The notes beneath the pieces were generated by a model. It worked only from the letters and a program-made list of their open reading frames with translations, did not search any database and was not told the DNA's origin. Positions 45,573-52,468 of a stretch of 64,000 bases of DNA are shown here, one piece after another (within the stretch, counting starts at the first letter, position 1; each line of letters starts with the position of its first letter). The DNA is from Acetivibrio cellulolyticus CD2. Lineage in GTDB: Bacteria; Bacillota; Clostridia; Acetivibrionales; Acetivibrionaceae. Made by a program: the position numbers and the translations under genes. Location: positions 79,572 through 143,571 of the forward strand of contig NZ_JH556657.1 of NCBI RefSeq assembly GCF_000179595.2. Reading direction: 5' to 3'.

Positions 45573-46360
45573 AGAATTGCCTCCCTTTCTGGTTCATTTT
45601 CACTAAATCCTTTTGTTGCCCACGTTATGATAAATATGATCATCAACAACACAATGGATATCATTGAACCGCTGTGCCAGTCATAAGCATTGAAATAGCT
45701 TCCAATTAAACTACCCATTATATAGGTATTATTATAAAGCATGTCAAGGATTACATAATTGGTCATTGCTGGTAAAAACACCATAGTAACACCACTTATA
45801 ATTCCAGGTAATGAAAGCGGCAATGTAACCTTGGTAAATGCGCCTAATTTGCTTGCACCAAGATCATATGCTGCTTCTAAAAGGTGGTTGTCAAGCTTCA
45901 TTAGAGTTGTATATAGAGGTAAAATCATAAACGGCAAATAATCATATGTCATACCAATTATGGTATTCAAAAACGGATGGTAAGCCAGATTTCCTTCCAA
46001 CATAGTGAGAACTTCCTTTAAAGCTAAGACTCTCAAGGTAAAGTTAATCCACATCGGAACTATAAATATAGCCAGCAAAATTGTTTTTTTCTTCATTTTA
46101 CTTCGTGCAAGTATGTAAGAAACCGGATAAGCTATCAACAAACACACACAGGTGGTTGTAACCGATATCAGAATACTATAAAACAGAGTTCCTATTGTAT
46201 TGCTGCTACTAAAGAAACCTGTCAAATTTGCTATTGTAAATCTGCCATCTCCGTTTGTAAAGGCATAATAAAATATAACAACAAGCGGTGCAATAACAAA
46301 ACATATCAGAAATAATGCATAAGGGATGCACAATTGTTTACGCGAAAACTGATATTTCAT
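45569..46360 (-). CDS. potB: Polyamine ABC transporter permease PotB
   Basis: A 263-residue six-TM permease with EAA loop LEAAYDLGASKLGAFTKVTLPLSLPGIISG. It overlaps the potA stop by 4 bases (46357-46360) and the potC start by 4, so potABC translation is coupled. It partners PotC in the membrane. Confidence 0.93.
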   Translation of the reverse strand: MKYQFSRKQLCIPYALFLICFVIAPLVVIFYYAFTNGDGRFTIANLTGFFSSSNTIGTLFYSILISVTTTCVCLLIAYPVSYILARSKMKKKTILLAIFIVPMWINFTLRVLALKEVLTMLEGNLAYHPFLNTIIGMTYDYLPFMILPLYTTLMKLDNHLLEAAYDLGASKLGAFTKVTLPLSLPGIISGVTMVFLPAMTNYVILDMLYNNTYIMGSLIGSYFNAYDWHSGSMISIVLLMIIFIITWATKGFSENEPEREAIL

Positions 46361-47868
46361 ATATGTTGCTCCTCCATTGCATTAAGTGACAAATCAATGC
46401 TTTCTTTCGGAATAAGGATACTGACATAGTCATTTTCATTCCATAAGCTCTGGTCATGCAGATGAATATCTTCTCCGCTTTTTGTACGAACAATATAATG
46501 ATAATGGTCTCCCTTATATATAAGAGAAACAATATGCCCTTTTGTTCCACCCGCATCGATATCATCACTCATGGATGGAGCAGCAACAGGAACTTTTACC
46601 GTTACAGAACTTCCAATGACATTGATCCTGTTTCCATCCTTATCGCACAAATTATTATTGCTGATACTTGATCCCGGATATAATTTCGTAATATTGCAAT
46701 CGAATTCTCCGTCTGCAAAAGCTACTTTATCGATCGCCGTTATAACACCTTCATAAATGTTAATATTGGTTTCTGCATGAATAACATGAATTCCGTCAGG
46801 TTCAATCCTAAGCCCCAGTAATTCTCCCACTCCTGCATTTTTTGTACTTTTTACCAAAATTTCATTATCTCCGGACTGAACGGTAATATCATAATGCATT
46901 CCCTTAAAATTAACAGCTTGCACATTTCCTTTTATTTGCCCATTTTCAGGGGTTGTCATTTCTATGTCTTCAGGTCTTATTACGACATCCACATCTGACC
47001 CAATACGTAAATCATCAAGGCATGCGAATTCAGCTCCACAGAAACGAACCTTCTTATTTGCGCACATCTTGCCGTTAAAGATATTGCTTTCTCCGATAAA
47101 GTCAGCAACAAAGACTGTATTCGGTTCATTATAAATCTCTTCCGGTGTTCCTATCTGCTGAATCATACCGTCGCTCATTACAACAACCTTGTCTGACATA
47201 GTAAGAGCTTCTTCCTGATCATGTGTTACATAGATAAAGGTAATTCCAAACTTTTCGTGCATGGATTTTAGCTCCAACTGCATTTCCTTGCGCATCTTTG
47301 AATCCAAAGCACCAAGCGGTTCATCCAACAATAAAATTTCCGGTTCATTTACAATCGCTCTTGCAATGGCAATCCTCTGCTGCTGCCCACCGGAAAGAGT
47401 AGAAATATCTCGCTTTTCAAAACCTTCCAAATCAACAATTTCTAATACACGCTTCACTTTTTCTCTAATTTCTGTATGGGATAGTTTTTCTTTCCGAATA
47501 AGAGTTTCACCCTCATTATTTTTATAAGTTACATCTACATTTTTCATTTTCAGACCAAATGCAATATTATCGAAAATATTCAGATGAGGAAACAATGCAT
47601 ATCGTTGGAATACTGTATTGATAGGCCTTTTGTTAGGCGGAAGAACACTGATATCCTTGCCATTTAAGAGAATATGACCCTCTGAAGGAAGTTCAAATCC
47701 CGCTATCATTCGTAACGTTGTTGTCTTGCCACACCCCGATGGGCCCAAAAATGTTACAAACTCTCCCTTTTTTACTTCAAGGTTAAAATCCTTGACAGCA
47801 ACAAAGTCGTCATAGCATTTTTTGATGCCTTTTAATTCAATAATGTTTTCGGAAATAATATTATTCAT
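46357..47868 (-). CDS. potA: Polyamine ABC transporter ATPase PotA, extended
   Basis: A 503-residue ATPase. Walker A GPSGCGKT at 42-49, Q-loop FQRYALFPHL, signature LSGGQQQR at 157-164, Walker B ILLLDEPLGALD near 178-189, H-loop VTHDQEEAL. It is about 130 residues longer than typical PotA (about 370): an insertion near 110-130 (MKNVDVTYKNNEGETLIRKE) and what looks like two TOBE regulatory modules at the C-terminus (NFKGMHYDITV and SLIYKGDHYHYIV). The doubling may change regulation by the cytoplasmic polyamine level (inference). It is the first gene of the operon. Confidence 0.93.
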   Translation of the reverse strand: MNNIISENIIELKGIKKCYDDFVAVKDFNLEVKKGEFVTFLGPSGCGKTTTLRMIAGFELPSEGHILLNGKDISVLPPNKRPINTVFQRYALFPHLNIFDNIAFGLKMKNVDVTYKNNEGETLIRKEKLSHTEIREKVKRVLEIVDLEGFEKRDISTLSGGQQQRIAIARAIVNEPEILLLDEPLGALDSKMRKEMQLELKSMHEKFGITFIYVTHDQEEALTMSDKVVVMSDGMIQQIGTPEEIYNEPNTVFVADFIGESNIFNGKMCANKKVRFCGAEFACLDDLRIGSDVDVVIRPEDIEMTTPENGQIKGNVQAVNFKGMHYDITVQSGDNEILVKSTKNAGVGELLGLRIEPDGIHVIHAETNINIYEGVITAIDKVAFADGEFDCNITKLYPGSSISNNNLCDKDGNRINVIGSSVTVKVPVAAPSMSDDIDAGGTKGHIVSLIYKGDHYHYIVRTKSGEDIHLHDQSLWNENDYVSILIPKESIDLSLNAMEEQHI

Positions 47869-48352
47869 AACAATCCTTTCCTAAAAAGAGATGATCCTCT
47901 TATGATAAAAAGCAACAAAGTCAAGTCATTCAAATGCCTTGGCTTTATTGCCTTGATTTTTGTCATCATTTATTGCTATATCTACGTAACATGTATGATT
48001 TTATCACACAAAGCCAAATAGCGTCAATGCTGGAATTCTTATTGTTATTAATTAAAGGATAATATCCTCCGGAGCTTTATTCACCACTGTCTCCTTTGAT
48101 AACAATATAGTAGCAAGTAGAAAAAGAAAAGAATCCGCCATTGCTTTCACTAGATTTGTTATTATTTCTAACCAAAATGGCCCAATGCATGGCGCTTCAT
48201 CTATACAAATATGCTCGGTTCAGCCAGTATTGCCTGTATTTTTCTGTTGCAATACTAATCCTATTAGCAGTCACTTTCACTGTTTTCACCTTTGCTCGAC
48301 CGCATTTTCCATTGTTCCAGGATTCGACGACCGGAAAATATGGCTTTTTTGG
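47869..48352. other. 484-bp region of unusual coding-like sequence
   Basis: Upstream of potA and downstream of 48353. The half nearest 48353 is less AT-rich than the surrounding spacers and stays open in two opposed frames. On the minus strand the frame continues past the stop of the 48353 gene for 51 codons (FPVVESWNNGKCGRAKVKTV ... YRQYWLNRAYLYR). On the plus strand a hydrophobic frame runs 48141-48356. Neither has a ribosome binding site. It may be the end of a mobile or repeated element. Confidence 0.4.
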
Positions 48353-48763
48353 TTAGTCTCTATTTACCGGAGAAAAAACAATTTCAATTTCTCCTTTTTC
48401 AAAAATCCTGCCTTCTTTATCTTCCTGCAAATTCAGGTTTGGCAACACTTTTACCTTAGAGTAAAGTACCATCTTTCCTTTCTTACCTTTATCAATCATA
48501 AATCCTTTTCTATTGGAAAGGTTTTTCTTTAAATCATCTACATCAATAACTTCGTTTATATCTTTATGGGCTCCCATTTTCTGTTCAAGTTCAATTAAAA
48601 ACGGAAGCTTTACTCTTAAATTTTCTATACACATTACAGCCGAACTTTTACCCAACTCTGTACCATTTTTAGCAGCAACTTCAGATATATAGTCAACAGC
48701 ACTCTGAATTTCGTTATGTATTGCCAGAATCATCTCTGTCAGATGAGGTTCATTGCTAGCCAT
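48353..48763 (-). CDS. Unknown protein C of a three-paralogue operon
   Basis: About 136 residues. A helical N-terminus (EMILAIHNEIQSAVDYISEVA) and a beta C-terminus ending GEIEIVFSPVNRD. Although short, it follows the same plan as the two upstream genes: helix near the start, hydrophobic middle, final strand with the pattern G-x-[IV]-x-I-x-F. I chose the ATG at 48763, with GGGGGAG upstream. The upstream gene's stop (48783) is 19 bases ahead, so they are co-transcribed. No signal peptide. Function unknown; see findings. Confidence 0.7.
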   Translation of the reverse strand: MASNEPHLTEMILAIHNEIQSAVDYISEVAAKNGTELGKSSAVMCIENLRVKLPFLIELEQKMGAHKDINEVIDVDDLKKNLSNRKGFMIDKGKKGKMVLYSKVKVLPNLNLQEDKEGRIFEKGEIEIVFSPVNRD

Positions 48764-48782
48764 AAAATTATACTCCCCCTTG

Positions 48783-49472
48783 TTATAAAACAATAGTTTT
48801 AAAGTTTATCTCAACTTCACTTGTTATATCGGTTTTAACGGTCAAATACTCTGGTCCCCTGGCATTAACAGGTCTTACAACCAGCTTCCCTCCAATGAAG
48901 TCATTTCTTGACCCCAAAAATTTGGAACTGTTTTTTGAGGTCTTCTTTTGTTCTTCAATCCTCATAGTAAGTTTGGCTGAAACCTTACCATTATCAACCA
49001 GGACCCTTGGTATTCCTCTAGAAACAACATACCTAAGACCTTCCTGCTTTAACGAAGCAATCCGCATTAAAACTGCTCTACTTATGTTTTTATATCCCAT
49101 TTCCGTTATCTCAAAGCCATTCTTATTCTCGATATAATCCCCTTTTATCATATCATACCCGCATATTTCTCTAATGCAGGGCATCTCTGAATTATTTTCA
49201 CCAACAGGTACATAAGGCATACCCGGCTCTACCGAACTCTTTTCATCTGGAATGCCTGGATCAGTAAAAAGCCTGGTCAATTCTGATTTAACTTCATCAT
49301 CTGAAATATATGCTTTAGAAAACGCTTCAAGTGACATTACTAATGCCATGTTCAACTCCTGAATCTTCTCTTCCTGCTGGATTTGGCTGACTATAACGGC
49401 ATTGAGGGTTTCAGTGATCAGAAGAGTAGTGAAATCTGAAAATCCCACTTCTTCCAGACGTGTATTCCCCAT
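48783..49472 (-). CDS. Unknown protein B of a three-paralogue operon (DUF2589-like)
   Basis: A 229-residue protein. N-terminus LEEVGFSDFTTLLITETLNA aligns by eye with GEIGFPEFTAKLISDTFDA of the upstream gene, and the C-terminus (VKTDITSEVEINFKTIVL) with VQIYGRVQIDFKTDYLPL. The centre (LMRIASLKQEGLRYVVSRGIPRVLVDNGKV) matches SLLKEMVKLGVLRLVVEHGVIET. The C-terminal beta region with alternating Ser/Lys strands recalls DUF2589 proteins, from memory only. GGGAGGTGG precedes the ATG. A 19-bp hairpin separates it from the upstream paralogue. Confidence 0.75.
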   Translation of the reverse strand: MGNTRLEEVGFSDFTTLLITETLNAVIVSQIQQEEKIQELNMALVMSLEAFSKAYISDDEVKSELTRLFTDPGIPDEKSSVEPGMPYVPVGENNSEMPCIREICGYDMIKGDYIENKNGFEITEMGYKNISRAVLMRIASLKQEGLRYVVSRGIPRVLVDNGKVSAKLTMRIEEQKKTSKNSSKFLGSRNDFIGGKLVVRPVNARGPEYLTVKTDITSEVEINFKTIVL

Positions 49473-49498
49473 AATAAAGTTCCACCTCCCTATGCAAT

Positions 49499-49541
49499 TT
49501 TTGTTAAAAAGTTTGCCTTTGAGGCAAACTTTTTAACAAAA
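49499..49541 (-). terminator. 19-bp hairpin between paralogues A and B
   Basis: Perfect stem 49499-49517 with 49523-49541, five-base loop, T-run inside the stem rather than after it. It may partly terminate so that protein A is made in excess of B and C. Confidence 0.6.
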
Positions 49542-49581
49542 TCAAACCTTTTTTATTTAATTAATATACTGTAAAACCGTA

Positions 49582-50373
49582 TTATGCGTTAAGCGGTAGG
49601 TAATCAGTTTTAAAATCTATCTGAACACGGCCATAAATCTGTACTTGACTTCCTGAAATATCTCTGTTGGACTCATTTGTAGTAGATATGTTGACACTCC
49701 TATAAGAAGTTGAAGCTGAAGCTTTAACCCATGGACTCAGAAAAGATCCGGTTTTAGCTTTTGCCCTGAAATTAAAATCACTTCTGTTATAATTTGAGGT
49801 ATTCTTTTCATAAAATGTAGATCCATATGTATTGAAGGTAAGTCTTGTTTCAATAACTCCATGCTCTACTACAAGACGAAGTACTCCTAATTTAACCATC
49901 TCTTTTAATAATGAATACTTGTCTGCCGATATACGTTTAGCAACAGCATCTAAAATTGCATCATATTTATTTTTAATTACATCACCATCACTAACCACAT
50001 TGCCCTGCACTTCGTTTCCATTTTCGTCCTTTACTGCTATAGCATTGTTCAAAGCAGCTGCCTGCGAAGCATCAAGAGTTGCAGTGCTGTCATTTGCCAC
50101 AACTGTCCCTGAATCACTCTCTTTGTCGGGTAAAACCTTAGCCAGAAACTGCAGTATAAGGTCTCCTCCTATATCATCCTTGGTGTCATTAATAAAAGTA
50201 CTTAGCGACTTGGAAACCTGATTCAGAAGGTCAATGTAGGCCTCAGTCTGTCTGATATTGGCCGACACAATAGCATCAAAAGTATCACTGATCAGCTTGG
50301 CAGTGAACTCCGGAAAGCCAATCTCGCCCAACCTGGTCGCCTCTGTTACAGCTGCTTGCGTTCCATTTGCCAT
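49582..50373 (-). CDS. Unknown protein A of a three-paralogue operon (DUF2589-like)
   Basis: A 263-residue protein with an N-terminal helical segment (FPEFTAKLISDTFDAIVSAN), a Thr/Ala/Asp-rich spacer (about 85-125), a second helix with LGVLRLVVEHG, then a long beta region rich in Ser/Asn/Thr (about 175-263) ending VQIDFKTDYLPLNA. No signal peptide or membrane helix. A very strong site, AAAAAAGGAGGAG, lies 6-7 bases upstream of the ATG, suggesting high expression. The repetitive polar strands suggest an assembling or structural protein (inference). First gene of the operon. Confidence 0.78.
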   Translation of the reverse strand: MANGTQAAVTEATRLGEIGFPEFTAKLISDTFDAIVSANIRQTEAYIDLLNQVSKSLSTFINDTKDDIGGDLILQFLAKVLPDKESDSGTVVANDSTATLDASQAAALNNAIAVKDENGNEVQGNVVSDGDVIKNKYDAILDAVAKRISADKYSLLKEMVKLGVLRLVVEHGVIETRLTFNTYGSTFYEKNTSNYNRSDFNFRAKAKTGSFLSPWVKASASTSYRSVNISTTNESNRDISGSQVQIYGRVQIDFKTDYLPLNA

Positions 50374-50574
50374 AATAAACTCCTCCTTTTTTTAATTATT
50401 TCAAAAGACTCTTACTATGTTTCCAAAATTACATATACTATATAATTCTACTATAATTATACATCTCCCGCATTATTGTTTCAAACATTTTCTTTATAAT
50501 TTTACAGTATTATCCTCAAAAGTGTAATCTGATTTTATTTTTTTGTACGTACAATCAATTTTATAGATAAAGAA

Positions 50575-50614
50575 GAAGACCCAAGGGTCAGTACGTGCTA
50601 ACCCTTGGGTCTTC
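50575..50614 (-). terminator. Terminator of the truncated kinase gene
   Basis: GAAGACCCAAGGGT (50575-50588) pairs perfectly with ACCCTTGGGTCTTC (50601-50614); TTCTTTATC follows on the minus strand. Confidence 0.88.
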
Positions 50615-50628
50615 CAATTGCTATTCAA

Positions 50629-51228
50629 CTATCTCTGTACTCTACCCGAAGCATCTCCACCTGCTAAAGCCTTTACTTCAGCTATTGAAACAAGATTGAA
50701 GTCGCCTTCTATTGAGTGCTTCAAGCAGCTTGCTGCAACAGCGAATTCAATGGAAGCCTGCGGTTCATATCCGTTGATTTGAGAGTATATCAAGCCTGCA
50801 CCAAAGGAATCTCCACCGCCAACTCTGTCAACAATATGAACATTGTACTTTTTGGAGAAGTAGAATTCTTTTCCGTCATACAGCATAGCGGACCAGATAT
50901 TGTCGCTGGCAGAAAGGCTTTCTCTGAGCGTTGTTGCAACCATCTTGAAACCATACTTTTCAACCATCTTTTGTGCAACCTGTTTATATCCATCATGACT
51001 GAGCTTTCCGCCTGTTACATCAGTATTTTCAGCCTTAATACCAAATATCTTTTCAGCATCCTCTTCATTGGCGATGCAAACATCTATATATGGGGTCAGC
51101 TTTGTTACTACTGCTTGAGCTTCCTCGCTGGTCCAAAGATTCTTTCTGTAGTTTAGGTCAAAGCTTACGGTTATTCCCTTTTCCTTTGCCTTTTTGCATG
51201 CTTCAAGACAAATTTGGGCAACATTTGG
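50629..51228 (-). pseudogene. PfkB-family sugar kinase (2-keto-3-deoxygluconate kinase-like), 5'-truncated
   Basis: An open frame covering about the last 200 residues of a kinase normally near 340: NVAQICLEACKKAKEKGITV, SFDLNYRKNLW, CIANEEDAEKIFGI, and the catalytic VDRVGGGDSFGAGLIYS. The frame is intact but its N-terminus (substrate-binding and lid region) and promoter are replaced at about 51228 by an oppositely oriented oxidoreductase fragment. A GTP/ATP-binding base remains, yet without the N-terminus it should be inactive. An internal ATG at 50967 could start a 112-residue product. Confidence 0.8.
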
Positions 51229-51924
51229 TCCAACACTTCAATTGGAACCGTCATAGGAATTGATGAAATGTTTCGGGATGGATATAAAGCAATCTTTATT
51301 GGTACAGGAGTTTGGAAGCCAAACAGCCTGGGTATCAAAGGTGAGACTCTTGGGAATGTGCATTATGCAATAAATTATCTGACAAATCCCGATGTTTACA
51401 ATCTTGGAAAATCAGTAATCGGTGCAGGCAACGCTGCAATGGATGTTGCAAGAACCGCTCTTCGCAAAGGAGCAAAAGATGTTACCGTATTTGCCAGAAG
51501 CAAGCGCTTATCTGCAAGCCCACGGGAAATAGAATATGCAAAAATTGATGGCGTGCATATTGAATTTGACAAAACCCCTATTGAAATTACAGACCAGGGC
51601 GTAATTTTTCAGGATATGGCTTATGATGAAAACGGCAAAGCTTTCAAGGCAGAAGGCAGTCAAAAGCTTTACTCAGCTGATAGTATCATTATATCCATCA
51701 GCCAGGGCCCCCGTAACCGCATAATATCGACCACGCAAGGTATAGATGTCGCTGCAAACGGCTTGCTGCTGACTGATGAAAACGGTTCTACCACCCGCAA
51801 AGGAGTATTTGCTTCCGGTGACGTAGTAATGGGTGCCAAAACAGTAGTTGAAGCCGTAAGCTATTCTAAAGAAGTCGCAGATGCCATGGATGAATACATG
51901 AAGAATAATCATTTTTCTTCTTAG
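51229..51924 (+). pseudogene. GltD-like NAD(P)-dependent oxidoreductase, 5'-truncated
   Basis: Encodes the C-terminal ~230 residues of a glutamate-synthase-small-subunit-like flavoprotein: NTSIGTVIGIDEMF, AIFIGTGVWKPNSLGIKGE, NAAMDVARTALRKGAKDVTV and GVFASGDVVMGAKTVVEA (FAD-binding end). The N-terminal Fe-S and first FAD motif are missing, and the NAD glycine motif reads KSVIGAGNAAMD, two residues shorter than usual. It starts at the head-to-head junction with the kinase fragment. Not expected to be active. Confidence 0.8.
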
Positions 51925-52118
51925 ATAATAAGGGGTTTTTATAAACTGTATTAAAGCTATAAATCTTTTTTGGAGAATCTTTCATAAAAATTTGATCAGA
52001 ACTTATCGCTTATGTAAATATACAAAAAAAGAACAAAAACTATACTATTCGATTGAGATAAATTGAATATTCCTTAACAATGTTCAATATAGGAATTCAC
52101 AATTTAAACAAGCTGTAC

Positions 52119-52229
52119 TCAGCTTCTTTTCAAGAGAGGGCTTGTGTTGTATGCAAAAAGAAGCATAAACAAAGTAGATGCCGCAATTATAAGTATATAT
52201 GAAATTGTTGATTGTATATTCTTTTGCAT
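52119..52229 (-). CDS. Small single-pass membrane protein (36 residues)
   Basis: MQKNIQSTISYILIIAAS continues with TLFMLLFAYNTSPLLKRS: a short N-terminal head, one hydrophobic helix (about residues 9-27) and a basic tail. AGGAGAC lies 5-7 bases upstream of the ATG at 52229, so translation is plausible. It lies downstream of the MFS gene, beyond its terminator. I know no family for it; it could be a small membrane regulator of the transporter or spurious. Confidence 0.5.
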   Translation of the reverse strand: MQKNIQSTISYILIIAASTLFMLLFAYNTSPLLKRS

Positions 52230-52379
52230 AACAGTCTCCTATGTTTTTAATTTATATTTTTCGACAAATCATTGCATAAAGTTAACTTTTTTTTAATTTC
52301 GGACTGATCATTTATTTCTTCTATTTCTTCTATTCGATTAATTTCCATAATATCACAATCAACTATATCAATATTTTCT

Positions 52380-52435
52380 CTTATAAACAAAAAGTTGCTG
52401 CTTATGACCTATTCCAGACCATTAACAGCAACTTT
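52380..52435 (-). terminator. Rho-independent terminator of the MFS gene
   Basis: AAAGTTGCTG (52391-52400) pairs perfectly with CAGCAACTTT (52426-52435); on the minus strand TTTTTGTTT follows. Confidence 0.88.
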
Positions 52436-52468
52436 GTATTTAATGTCATCTATAAGTAACGCATTTTA

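Larger units (their letters stand above)
51925..52468. other. 544-bp spacer with a small membrane ORF and a terminator
   Basis: Contains the 36-codon frame at 52119-52229 (minus strand) and the terminator of the MFS gene (52380-52435), both listed separately. Otherwise AT-rich without recognised signals. Confidence 0.5.

Noticed and set aside
48141-48356. Plus-strand hydrophobic 71-codon frame as a membrane protein gene
   Set aside because: No ribosome binding site, and it is antisense to a minus-strand frame that is equally open; probably a by-product of the unusual composition.
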